Assembly: GCF_023156535.1 (NCBI RefSeq)
Contig: NZ_JALNMH010000016.1
Coordinates: forward strand, 1 to 64,000
DNA from: Pseudomarimonas salicorniae
Lineage (GTDB): Bacteria; Pseudomonadota; Gammaproteobacteria; Xanthomonadales; Xanthomonadaceae
Direction of reading: 5' to 3'
DNA length: 64,000 nt
Below are positions 17,431-25,413 of this stretch, in pieces. Made by a program: the position numbers and the translations under genes. How positions within the stretch are numbered: position 1 is the stretch's first letter; each line of letters begins with the position of its first letter. Under the pieces are notes generated by a model. It ran no database searches, was not told where the DNA came from, and was given only the letters and a program-made list of their open reading frames with translations.

Positions 17431-17449
17431 GGGGTCAGAGTGCACTTCC
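17431..17449 (+). repeat. 19-bp repeat copy
   Basis: GGGGTCAGAGTGCACTTCC, one change from consensus, forward, seven bases after a stop codon. Confidence 0.9.
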
Positions 17450-17497
17450 CCGCCTGTCCCCTATCGTCGCGCCCTGCAGCTCGCTTCGGCCCCGCTC

Positions 17498-17896
17498 TCA
17501 GCCGGACGGTGCGGCGGGAAACTTGTCCAGGGTCGGCATCCAGCGGCCGCTGATGCGGTTGGCGAGTTTCGGGCCGGACTTGTCGGCGCAGGCCGCCGAG
17601 GCCTTCTTCGCCGCCTTGTGCGGTACCTGCCACAGCTCGCGGGTTGAATAGTACGAGTGACCGCGGACGAACTCGGGAAAGCCGGTCTTGTTGTCTTCGG
17701 GAATCGGTTCGCGATCCTGCCCACGGGTGCGATGAAGCGGGGTCCACAGTCCGCCGCTGGCGTCCGATTCGAGACAGAGGAAATACGTTTCGGACTCGAC
17801 CGGGTCGCCGTCGCTGCCGAGGCAGGTGGCGCCATAGGCGAGCAACTCGGCGGGGTACATGGTGAGCACAAGTCCGGCGCCGAAGACGAAGGCCAT
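17498..17896 (-). CDS. Small exported protein of unknown function
   Basis: A 132-aa protein. ATG 17896 gives a hydrophobic start (FVFGAGLVLTMYPAELLAYG) fitting a signal peptide. The mature part has two cysteines and ends in KFPAAPSG. An in-frame upstream ORF to 18049 is arginine/serine-rich and looks non-coding. No family recognised. Confidence 0.5.
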   Translation of the reverse strand: MAFVFGAGLVLTMYPAELLAYGATCLGSDGDPVESETYFLCLESDASGGLWTPLHRTRGQDREPIPEDNKTGFPEFVRGHSYYSTRELWQVPHKAAKKASAACADKSGPKLANRISGRWMPTLDKFPAAPSG

Positions 17897-18005
17897 GGGT
17901 TTCCTGATCTGACAGGACAGGGATGTCCGACGCCATCGTAGCCGTGAAACCGGGCCCGCGGTGGATTCTCCGGCTGCGATGTTTCCGGCGCCAGTCCGCG
18001 AGGCT

Positions 18006-18776
18006 CTACTCCGAGGCCGGCTCAGGCTCGGTTTCCGAGAGCACGCCACGCGTTGGCAGGACGGTCCGTGCGAAGGGCCTGAGCTCGATCAGCTTGACGC
18101 GTGGCGGCCGAAGACGTTCGTACAGCGCGTCCTGCCATGCCCAGTACTCGGTGGGCTGCCAGAACTTCGGGTCCTGCCAGTTGCGGGTGTCGACCCCTGT
18201 CGCGGCGCTGATGCCGGTGCCCGGCATGCCGCCGTTGAAGGGCCTGGCGAAGCTGCGGGAGCGCGTCCGGCTACCGTCGCGGCGCGCGTGGGAGCTCTGC
18301 AGTGCGGCCTCCATTCGCGGCTTGGCGACCGCGTCGCCGAAGGTGTCCAGCAGTTGCGCGTGCCGGGCCACCGCAGCGGCTTGTTCGGCTTCGCCCAGCT
18401 CGTCCCAGTAGCGGTCACGAAACGCAGCGTAGCGCGGGTAGCCGCGCTCGGCGGCAAGCGCCATGAAGGCATGGCCCTCGACGCGCTCCGCCTTCGTGAC
18501 GCGTCCGGTCCAGTACAGCTCCGCAAGCAGTGCCTGGGCGGCCTTGTCCGCATGCTGGGCGGCCTGCAGCAGGTGTTCGATGGCTTCGGCGGACTCGCCG
18601 CGCTCGAGACTCTCCAGTCCACGCATGCGCCAGCGAAGATCAGGGTGGGTGGCGAGGTAGACCGGCGTTTCCATGACGGCGAGGTCCGAGTCGGAATAGC
18701 GCGGCAGAAGCGATGCGGCCATCGCCGGGGCATAGAGGATCCACGGAAGTATCGACAACAGCAGTGCGCGACCCAT
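18006..18776 (-). CDS. Exported Sel1-like repeat protein
   Basis: A 256-aa protein. The signal peptide is LLLSILPWILYAPAMAAS. Two or three Sel1-like helical repeats follow (GESAEAIEHLLQAAQHADKAAQALLAELYWTGRVTKAERVEGHAFMALAAERGY). The C-terminus carries DPKFWQPTEYWAWQDALYERLRPPRVKLIEL, tryptophan-rich and not assigned. ATG 18776 has AAGGAGG six bases upstream and was preferred to ATG 18797. It is one of three Sel1 proteins in the window. Confidence 0.7.
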   Translation of the reverse strand: MGRALLLSILPWILYAPAMAASLLPRYSDSDLAVMETPVYLATHPDLRWRMRGLESLERGESAEAIEHLLQAAQHADKAAQALLAELYWTGRVTKAERVEGHAFMALAAERGYPRYAAFRDRYWDELGEAEQAAAVARHAQLLDTFGDAVAKPRMEAALQSSHARRDGSRTRSRSFARPFNGGMPGTGISAATGVDTRNWQDPKFWQPTEYWAWQDALYERLRPPRVKLIELRPFARTVLPTRGVLSETEPEPASE

Positions 18777-18957
18777 GAACGACCTCCTTGAAGTCATCGA
18801 GAACAGCTGTCTCAGCAGCAGCGGCGCATCCCCGCCGGGCTCAACCCGCTCCCTGCCCGCAGGGATGCAAACCGGCGGTGCGCGAGCCACTGATCATGTG
18901 AGACGCGTGAAGCGTGCCAACCGTCGCACGCGGTGGGGAATTGGGGGATGGGGTCGG

Positions 18958-19000
18958 GGAATTGGGGTCAGAGGGGGAATTGGGGTCAGAGTGCAATTTC
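18958..19000 (+). repeat. Left end of the RAYT element: partial and full repeat copies
   Basis: A partial GGAATTGGGGTCAGAG (18958-18973) and a full GGGGTCAGAGTGCAATTTC (18982-19000). The stop codon of the transposase (18986-18988, minus strand) is inside the full copy. Confidence 0.88.
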
Positions 19001-19690
19001 GGGTGCGCGCTTCCTCGACCGACCGATCCTCGCGGGCCCCGCTCGCCGCTTGAGCTGGGCCTCGATGGCGGCGCGGAAGCGCTCGGGGCCCAGGGCGTGC
19101 TGGCGCTGCAGATGCAGACGGATGCTGTCGAGTTCCTCATCGCTCGGGCGCTGTTCGAACAGCTCGCGGTAGCGGCTGCGGCGCTCGTGGTCACCGGCGG
19201 CCAGTTGCAGGTAGCAGGGGTGCGGGCGCAGCAGCGGGTCGGCGAAGCCAAGCGCATTCGACGGGTGGCTGGACCAGGGATACTCAGCCGGGCTCTCGAC
19301 CATTCCGGCGCGGACCGGGTTCATCTCGATGTAGCGATGGCAGCGCAGCAGATAGCTTTCGGAGTCAACCAGACAGGCCTTGAAGCGGCCCTCCCACAGC
19401 GTGCCGGTGCGGTGGTGGCGCAGGGTCACGTATCTCACGTTGCGCCGGCCCAGTGACTGCATCAAGGAGGAGATCTGCCCGACCCCGCTCGGCGTGACCA
19501 GCAGATGCACGTGATTGGTCATCAGCACGCAGGCGTGCACTGCGCAGCCGAGCTTCAGTGCCGCTTCGCGCAGGTCGTCGAGGTAGCGACGGCGGTCCGC
19601 GTCCTCGAAGAAGCACGGTTGGCGATCGTTCCCGCGCTGGATGATGTGCTGGGCGACGCCGGGAAGATCAAGGCGCGGCTGGCGGAACAT
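18986..19690 (-). CDS. REP-associated tyrosine transposase (RAYT, IS200-like Y1 family)
   Basis: A 234-aa protein. Single-strand DNA transposase with the HUH motif H60-V-H62 ([11 protein letters not shown]) and the candidate nucleophile Y119 in [22 protein letters not shown] is also typical. It is bounded by opposed copies of the 19-bp motif: GGGGTCAGAGTGCAATTTC overlaps its 3' end and the reverse copy lies 92 bp upstream of its start. Its last residues EIAL and stop are encoded by the repeat. It is probably the enzyme that spread or maintains the repeats in 6-21 kb; this is inferred from position and family. Confidence 0.88.
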   Translation of the reverse strand: MFRQPRLDLPGVAQHIIQRGNDRQPCFFEDADRRRYLDDLREAALKLGCAVHACVLMTNHVHLLVTPSGVGQISSLMQSLGRRNVRYVTLRHHRTGTLWEGRFKACLVDSESYLLRCHRYIEMNPVRAGMVESPAEYPWSSHPSNALGFADPLLRPHPCYLQLAAGDHERRSRYRELFEQRPSDEELDSIRLHLQRQHALGPERFRAAIEAQLKRRAGPARIGRSRKRAPEIAL

Positions 19691-19781
19691 GACGGGGCCG
19701 TGTCATCGAGGTTCCCGCAGCTTGAAGCGGCCGCTACGGGGCGTCAGTCGGCGTCAGTCTCATTCCGCCTAGGACAGTTCC

Positions 19782-19820
19782 GAAAGTGCACTCCGACCCC
19801 TGATTTGGGACCCCTGATTT
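19782..19820 (-). repeat. Right end of the RAYT element: reverse repeat copies
   Basis: GAAAGTGCACTCCGACCCC (19782-19800, one change) followed by TGATTT and a partial reverse GGGACCCCTGATTT to 19820. Opposed to the copy at 18982-19000. Confidence 0.85.
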
Positions 19821-19822
19821 GC

Positions 19823-19999
19823 GGCCGCGGCATTGCCACCGCCCTGATCCAGCGACTGCGGGAATGGGCCGTGCAGCGGGGCATCTACGTGATCTTCGTC
19901 CAGGCCGACTACGGCGATGAGCCGGCCATCGCCCTCTACAGCACGCTGGGCCTCTGCGAGGCGGTGCTGCATTTCGACATCGCGCCGGCTTCTGCTTAG
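19823..19999 (+). pseudogene. C-terminal fragment of an AAC(3)-I-like GNAT acetyltransferase
   Basis: The frame reads [20 protein letters not shown], then [18 protein letters not shown] and [17 protein letters not shown] to the stop. This closely recalls the C-terminal third of aminoglycoside 3-N-acetyltransferases of class I ([30 protein letters not shown], MHFDI). The N-terminal two thirds are absent and the homology starts three bases after a repeat copy, so the gene was cut at the element boundary. Family match is from memory. Confidence 0.75.
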
Positions 20000-20312
20000 C
20001 TGGCCCGGCTCAGCCCCGGCGCCGCGGCCACTTCCGTATCGGCGCTTTGTGGACGTCCGCCCTAATCGCTGCTTTCGGACTTCAGGCCCCGCTGGTCGCC
20101 TGCTAGGCTCGGAGATCAATTGCTGGAGACGGTGCATTGATTCCTGACCTCGCCGACGGCAACGGGCCGCTCTGGACGTCCATCACACGCCAGTGGAAGC
20201 CGGTATCGCGTGCGACGGACTCGCGTTGTCGAGGCGCGGCGCGTAGGGCTCGAAGCGAGTTGCCGTGCCGGTCTGCCTTCGTGAGTGCACACCATAGTTC
20301 GAGTGCCGAAGT
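20000..20312. other. Gap without a clear gene; possible lost 5' end of the next gene
   Basis: A TTG at 20137, preceded by GGAGA, opens a 59-codon frame (IPDLADGNGPLWTSITRQWK...) that ends at 20316, overlapping the CPBP frame in a different phase. It may be the displaced N-terminus of that protease, separated by a frameshift or deletion. Nothing else was recognised. Confidence 0.4.
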
Positions 20313-21020
20313 TTGATCGGCCCCGTACTGATCGCCGTCTCCTGGCTGCTGCTGCGCCTGCAGGGCCGGCCGCTCTCCGAGCTTGGATTCAACAAGCCTG
20401 TGCAGCGCCTGGTCGAGTTCGTCAGCGGGTTGGCGCTTGCGGGCCTGTTCGCCTCGCTCCAGTTCGTCCTGATCGCGCATTTCGCCAGATTCCGTTGGAT
20501 GCCCAACCCGGACGCGGGCCTGGCCCTGGTGATGGAAAGCCTGCGCTGGAACATCAACTCGGTGCTCTATGAAGAGCTGGTGTTCCGCGGCTACCTTCTC
20601 TACAAGGCGATCGAGTGGCTCGGCGTGAGAAGGGCGTGCTTCCTGTCCGCCGCAGCCTTCGGCGTCTATCACTGGTTCTCCTATGGCGTCATTGGAAGCC
20701 TCGTGCCGATGGTCTACGTCTTCCTGCTGACGGGATCCTTCGGCTTGATGCTCGCCTACTCCTTCGCCATGTCCCGTTCGGTCGTGCTTCCGATTGCCCT
20801 GCATCTTGGCTGGAACCTGGCAACGATCCTTGTCTTCTCCAACGGTCCGCTGGGTGCACAGCTCCTGGTGCCCAGTTCAGTCGAGTCGATGCCGTTGAGC
20901 GTGGGCGAGCAGCTGCTCACCAGCCTGGTCATTCCCATCGGCTTCGTCGTGCTGGTGCTTTGGGGGGTGACGAGAGGGATCGGGCGGTATGGCGACTCGA
21001 AAGTGCACTCTGACCCCTGA
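20313..21020 (+). CDS. CPBP-family intramembrane metalloprotease, ends replaced
   Basis: A 235-aa membrane protein. CPBP motifs are intact: EELVFRGY with E87-E88 and R92, FGVYH with H120, and HLGWN with H164 and N168, in a multi-spanning protein. The first codon is a TTG at 20313, eighteen bases after an in-frame stop, without a ribosome site; the N-terminus begins inside a membrane segment and is probably truncated. The last residues KVHSDP and the stop codon come from the reverse 19-bp repeat at 20999-21022. Activity is plausible but expression is uncertain. Confidence 0.7.
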   Translation: MIGPVLIAVSWLLLRLQGRPLSELGFNKPVQRLVEFVSGLALAGLFASLQFVLIAHFARFRWMPNPDAGLALVMESLRWNINSVLYEELVFRGYLLYKAIEWLGVRRACFLSAAAFGVYHWFSYGVIGSLVPMVYVFLLTGSFGLMLAYSFAMSRSVVLPIALHLGWNLATILVFSNGPLGAQLLVPSSVESMPLSVGEQLLTSLVIPIGFVVLVLWGVTRGIGRYGDSKVHSDP

Positions 21021-21022
21021 TT
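20999..21022 (-). repeat. Reverse 19-bp repeat copy supplying the CPBP stop codon
   Basis: GAAAGTGCACTCTGACCCC then TGATT. A perfect copy in reverse orientation; its TGA at 21018-21020 ends the upstream gene. Confidence 0.92.
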
Positions 21023-21057
21023 CCTGGTGTATCTTCCAGTTCAACTCTGCGTTGGGG

Positions 21058-21528
21058 ATGAATATGTCTGCACTACACGTTCGTTCGGTTCTTGCTCTGT
21101 GCCTGGTTTCTGCCCTGGCGGCTCCCGTTGCCGCTGAAGTGGGCGATGGTGCTTCGGTGCTTGGCAGATTCGACGAGGCGGCTCAGCGCTTTGATCGCGC
21201 GCAGCTCGCCAAGGTGCTCGCAGCGGATGCGCGCATTTCCGTGGTCACGTGCAGTGCTCCAGAGGACGTGAGTTCAGGCGAGGAGTTCATTGCATCCACC
21301 GTTTCGATGGCGCCGGCGATCAAGACGTATGTCCGGTCCAGGGAAGCGATCTCTCGCGAGGATGGCGTCGGTCAGGGCGCGATGATTTTGCGCAGCCGGG
21401 TCCACGAAGCGATCGAGGCGCAGGGTGGATACTCCAAGCAGGGTTGGTCCTCGGAGAGAACAACACTCGCTGAGCGCGGTGGCCGGCTGGTCATCACCGC
21501 CATCGAGTCGAAGATGGATTGCTCCTGA
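21058..21528 (+). CDS. Exported protein, possibly NTF2/SnoaL-like
   Basis: A 156-aa protein. Signal peptide VLALCLVSALAAPVAAE. The mature part (FDEAAQRFDRAQLAKVLAADARISVVTC ... RGGRLVITAIES) has the helix-then-curved-sheet pattern of NTF2/SnoaL-like proteins, but no active-site residue can be named. ATG 21058 has GGGG before it; ATG 21064 is also possible. It lies 38 bp after the repeat copy. Confidence 0.55.
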   Translation: MNMSALHVRSVLALCLVSALAAPVAAEVGDGASVLGRFDEAAQRFDRAQLAKVLAADARISVVTCSAPEDVSSGEEFIASTVSMAPAIKTYVRSREAISREDGVGQGAMILRSRVHEAIEAQGGYSKQGWSSERTTLAERGGRLVITAIESKMDCS

Positions 21529-21814
21529 GGGTATGGCGAACAGAGGCGGGGTGCACCTCCAGTCGCAGGCCGTGTGAGGCAGCCAATCCAGGTCGCACCC
21601 GCATGGCGGTTGAGTCGGGATCTGGCGGGGGTGCGGAGGCGGCGGGACGAAGCGTGCGCTGGTATCGCGGTCCGCGCAGACCGACCCGGGCGCCTCAGCG
21701 CACTGGTGACGACGACCGCCATTCGACCCGTGCGAATCCTAATGTCCAGTCTGAGCCCGGTCGAGAGCGCCCCGGTCATCCGCCGGGGCGCCCGTCCGCA
21801 CCGGGCCGGCGCGA

Positions 21815-22141
21815 TTACTCGATGACGAAATCCTCGCCATCAATCTCGCAGATATCGATCTCGTACTCCTCGTACGGCTCCTTGCCCTCGACCTCGTAGC
21901 GGAAATCGAACTCGCAGACGGTGGCGTTGCTGATGGTGATGGTCACCGACTCGCCGTTCTCGATGGACTCGCCCAGCAGGTTGTCGCCCCAGTCGTCCCG
22001 TGAGGACGGACCGCCGTACAGCCCGTCCAGCGTGGAGCCGGTCTTGTTGACCACGGTGAATCCGATATCGCGGGCCGCGGCGCTGTCGATCGTCGCGCAC
22101 ATGAGGATCGCCGTCGCGGCGGCGAAGAGGGTGAAACGCAT
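21815..22141 (-). CDS. Small acidic periplasmic protein of unknown function
   Basis: A 108-aa protein. Signal peptide LFAAATAILMCATIDSAAA. The mature domain (GFTVVNKTGSTLDGLYGG ... DDWGDNLLG ... CEFDFRYEVEG ... IDICEIDGEDF) has two cysteines and many acidic residues. I recall similar short hypothetical proteins with a DWGxNLLG motif and a paired cysteine; function unknown. ATG 22141 gives a proper signal peptide; the longer ORF upstream is low-complexity. Confidence 0.6.
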   Translation of the reverse strand: MRFTLFAAATAILMCATIDSAAARDIGFTVVNKTGSTLDGLYGGPSSRDDWGDNLLGESIENGESVTITISNATVCEFDFRYEVEGKEPYEEYEIDICEIDGEDFVIE

Positions 22142-22655
22142 GGGATGGGTCCTTTGAGATTGGCGGGATGCCGAGAGCAAGCTAGCACGCGGCGATGCGG
22201 TGCTAGGTGGGGGAAGCGGGGAGAGAGGCCCTCCCCAGCCCGGGAGGGACAGGCGACAGGGGCGGGACGAGTCCCCCTGAGAGAACCGGGTCCATGGGAA
22301 CGGGGTCGGTTTCACCTTCAGGCAGCTGCATCCGTTGGCGGCAGCGCCCCGGCCATCGTCGCCCGTCGTAAGCCTGCGTTCCGTCCCGCCCCCCCGAAGG
22401 TCACCGAGAGCGTTGGGAGCATGGGTCCGCAGCATGACGGAGCGCCGTGACCGGTGTGGCCACTGCGATGGGCTTCGCGCGGCGCGTGGTTGCGCCCAGC
22501 GTGTCCGGCCACGACCGGGTAGCGGCGTGCCAGGCCAGCCAGGCATAGGTGTCGCAACGCACCGACCCCGACGGCAACAGCAGGCAAGGTGCACTCGCCA
22601 CCACGAATTGCATCGAAGGCATGTCGCCTTCGCCAGATTCGGCACCGAGGTCACC
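22142..22655. other. 514-bp gap without a recognised gene
   Basis: No convincing ORF, repeat or RNA. It contains short G-rich tracts (GGGGAAGCGGGGAGAGAGG near 22210, also near 22260) but no clear hairpin. Confidence 0.5.
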
Positions 22656-22865
22656 ATGAGCGCAAATGATCGCAACACCCATCAGCAGTCATCCAAGTCC
22701 GACACCATCAAGCCCACCGCCCCTGCGAACGACAGCAACCAGAAGTCGGGCGGGCCGAGTTCGCGGCAGCAGTCGGCCGAGGCCAAACCGGGCAGGGCGC
22801 CCGACGCCGGAGCGCCGGCAGCTGGCAAGGATTCGGCAGGTTTGAAGTCACAGCCCAGCAAGTAG
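22656..22865 (+). CDS. Short disordered hydrophilic protein
   Basis: A 69-aa protein made mostly of S, K, P, A, D and Q with no hydrophobic segment, ending GLKSQPSK. CGAGG lies eight bases before ATG 22656. The composition suggests an intrinsically disordered, perhaps stress-related, cytosolic protein; function unknown. It precedes the BON-domain gene in the same direction by 123 bp. Confidence 0.55.
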   Translation: MSANDRNTHQQSSKSDTIKPTAPANDSNQKSGGPSSRQQSAEAKPGRAPDAGAPAAGKDSAGLKSQPSK

Positions 22866-22988
22866 GGCCACCGTCTGGTCCTGGCTGACCGGCTTCGGGA
22901 GCCAAGGCCGATCCCGTGAACGCGGCGCAATTGCGGCGCGTTCCTTTCTCCGGCGGAGCCTTCAGGCTTCGCCATCGAGGAGCTATTC

Positions 22989-23843
22989 ATGAACACCCGA
23001 ACCCGCAGCATCGCGCTCGCCAGCGCGATCTACTTCGCCCTGTCCCTCTCCGCGCCGCTGGCGCTCGCCGCGGATGCCAGCGTCGGCATCACCAACGCCC
23101 GGATGGAAAGCCAGATCTGGACAACCTACATGTTGAGCCCCTACCTGCGCTCCCACGACCTCCGGGTCAGCGTGGTCGACGGCATCGCCACCCTGGAGGG
23201 CGTCGTCGAGGAGGATGTCAACAAGGACCTTGCCGAGCAGATCGCGCGGGGCGTCGACGGCATCAGCAAGGTCGACAATCGCATTGCGGTGAAAGCGGAC
23301 TATCGCCCCAGCGCGAAGGGCGCGTCGCGGAAATATGGTGACAAGGTGGACGACGCCACCACCACGGCGGTAGTGCGGGCCAAGCTGTCCTGGAGTCGTC
23401 AGGCTGACGCCAAGCCGGTCGAGGTCACCACTCGCGACGGCAAGGTGACCCTGAAGGGCGAGGCAGACTCTGCGGCTGCCAAGTCACATATGACCCAGCT
23501 GGCTCGCAACACCGACGGCGTCACCGGCGTGGACGACCGGCTGCTGACCGTGCAGTCAACGAAGTCCCCGGCGGCGGAGCCCACGATGGGCGAGGCCATG
23601 GCCGACACCTGGATCACCACCAAGGTCAAATCAACGTTCATGTACTCAAGCAACGTCGACGGCGCGGACATCTCGGTCAGCACGCTCGCTGGCGTTGTTA
23701 CGCTGACCGGCAGGGTCGACAGTGGCGCGGAACGTGCCCTGGCCATCGAGCTGGCCCGGAACATTCGCGGTGTGAAGCGGGTTGACGCGTCGACGCTTGC
23801 CTTCGTGCCCCTGGATGCGGTCAGTGCGGTAGGCGAGCGCTGA
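22989..23843 (+). CDS. Periplasmic protein with three BON domains (OsmY-like)
   Basis: A 284-aa protein. Signal peptide FALSLSAPLALA. Three BON domains at about residues 35-105, 115-190 and 205-278 each show V-x-V-x-x-G-x-V-x-L-x-G (VSVVDGIATLEG, VTTRDGKVTLKG, VSTLAGVVTLTG) and a later GV..V(D/N). BON domains bind phospholipid or surfaces and OsmY-type proteins protect the envelope in osmotic stress. CGAGGAG upstream of the start. Confidence 0.85.
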   Translation: MNTRTRSIALASAIYFALSLSAPLALAADASVGITNARMESQIWTTYMLSPYLRSHDLRVSVVDGIATLEGVVEEDVNKDLAEQIARGVDGISKVDNRIAVKADYRPSAKGASRKYGDKVDDATTTAVVRAKLSWSRQADAKPVEVTTRDGKVTLKGEADSAAAKSHMTQLARNTDGVTGVDDRLLTVQSTKSPAAEPTMGEAMADTWITTKVKSTFMYSSNVDGADISVSTLAGVVTLTGRVDSGAERALAIELARNIRGVKRVDASTLAFVPLDAVSAVGER

Positions 23844-24042
23844 GCGAAAACGTCGGCGGAGAAGACCGAGTCATGTCGTACAGCACCGCAAGAACCACTG
23901 CACGGGCCGGGGATGGGGAAGCGCAGCTCTGGGCCGCGATCTTCACTGCCTTTGCCGAGCTGTCGTACGCCGTGCGGGAGGCCGGACCCCGCACGCGCCC
24001 GGGTCCGCCATCACGTGGACAGTGCGAAGGTGTTCGGGTCGC

Positions 24043-24765
24043 TCATCCCGCCCCGTTGCGCGGCAGTACCGCCTTCATCTCCGCAAACGTGTAGACCGTG
24101 CCGAGCCCGGGAGCAGAGACGGAGATCGCCAGCATCGCCCGCGCGATGTCAGCGGCGGCGATGGGACGGAGCTTCATTGGCAGCAGGGGCGAGAGCAGCG
24201 ACAGGCTGACCGCCAGTGCCTTCGGGGTGTGCCGGGACCCGACGATGACCGAGGGCCGGAAGATGCTCACCACTTCCGGCCCCTGATGGATGACCGCCTG
24301 CTCGGACTCGCCCTTGACCCGGGCATAGCGCGGCATGCCTGCTGCGCCCGATCCGCGGGTGCTGGCTTCGGGATCGGCGCCGATGGCCGACATGAAGGCC
24401 AGGTGGCGCACCTTGCCCGAGTCCTTAAGACCGGCGGCAAATGCGGCGTTGAGTTCGACATCGACGGCGCGGTGCTCGTCGATCGACAGCGCGGCGGTAC
24501 CGGCGCCGATGCCGAGCACGCTGAAGCCGAGCACGGGGTGGTCGAATGGCTCCAGTGCCTCGACCACCGCTGCACGCAGCTGTTCGGGCCACATGTCGGG
24601 TACGACCCGTTCCACGACGGCGGTGCCGGATCGCTTGGCGATGTCGGTCGCCCGCCTCGAGATCACCACGATCCTCGAGAACCGTGCCGAGCGCACGGCC
24701 TCCTCGAGCAGGGCCTCGCCGACGGAGCCTGAGGCCCCAAGAATGATGGCGGACACGTCGGGCAT
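24043..24765 (-). CDS. NAD(P)-binding Rossmann-fold protein (atypical SDR)
   Basis: A 240-aa protein. The dinucleotide motif is G10-ASG-SV-G16, then a basic patch (ISRRATD) that could prefer NADP. It continues HLAFMSAIGADP, YARVKGESE with Y and K spaced as in SDR enzymes, and SIFRPSVIVG. This resembles the HTATIP2/NmrA-like group of NAD(P)-binding proteins. Substrate unknown. ATG 24765 puts the glycine motif at the expected place. Confidence 0.75.
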   Translation of the reverse strand: MPDVSAIILGASGSVGEALLEEAVRSARFSRIVVISRRATDIAKRSGTAVVERVVPDMWPEQLRAAVVEALEPFDHPVLGFSVLGIGAGTAALSIDEHRAVDVELNAAFAAGLKDSGKVRHLAFMSAIGADPEASTRGSGAAGMPRYARVKGESEQAVIHQGPEVVSIFRPSVIVGSRHTPKALAVSLSLLSPLLPMKLRPIAAADIARAMLAISVSAPGLGTVYTFAEMKAVLPRNGAG

Positions 24766-25072
24766 GAAGGTCGGTCCTGCGGCAGCGATGGGGCGGGATG
24801 CAGGCACTGTATCCCGGTCGGCGGATCAGCGGGCCGAGGATCCCTCGCCGCGTGCTCGGCGGGAGCAAGGCGGCCCTTTGGCCAAGCCCCCGACATGCCA
24901 AGCCGCAACGCGCCACGGCCGCGCGCGCCGGATGCGTGGCACATTCCGACCCCGCCCTCGGCGTGAGTCAGGAATGTTCCGCCCTGCGCCGGCAGGGCGA
25001 GGCAGCCTGCTCGGGCCTGCCAGCCGGGCCAACCGGTAAACTGCGCGCCCTGTCCGACCCTTGAGACCCCCG

Positions 25073-25318
25073 ATGAGCACCGAGCTTCCCGACCGCCTGT
25101 CCAACGACCCCCGCAGCCCCTACTACAACGCCGAGCTGCTGGAGCGCGGCGTCGGCATCCGCTTCAACGGCGAAGAGCGCCGCAATATCGAGGAGTACTG
25201 CGTGAGCGAGGGCTGGGTTCGGGTCGCCGCCGGCAAGGCCCTCGACCGCCGCGGCCAGCCGATGACCATCAAGCTCAAGGGCGCAGTGGAGCCCTACCTG
25301 CTGCCTGCCGCCGAGTAG
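25073..25318 (+). CDS. DUF3297-family small protein
   Basis: An 81-aa protein with ERGVGIRFNGEER, VEEYC-like (IEEYCVSEGWVRVAAGKA) and TIKLKGAVEPYL, the hallmark of DUF3297. Function unknown. ATG 25073 chosen; the ORF opens four codons earlier without support. Confidence 0.85.
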   Translation: MSTELPDRLSNDPRSPYYNAELLERGVGIRFNGEERRNIEEYCVSEGWVRVAAGKALDRRGQPMTIKLKGAVEPYLLPAAE

Positions 25319-25413
25319 GGGCGGGCGGAGATCGTGGTCGTCCCGCAGGCCGCATGCCGGGGCCTGTGGTCCCGTCGGTGGCCGCGCGCGGATTGAGCAG
25401 GGCGGTTTCCTGC

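Noticed and set aside
6189-21022. CRISPR array from the many short repeats
   Set aside because: Spacing is irregular (tens to thousands of bp), orientations differ, genes lie between copies and no cas gene is seen.
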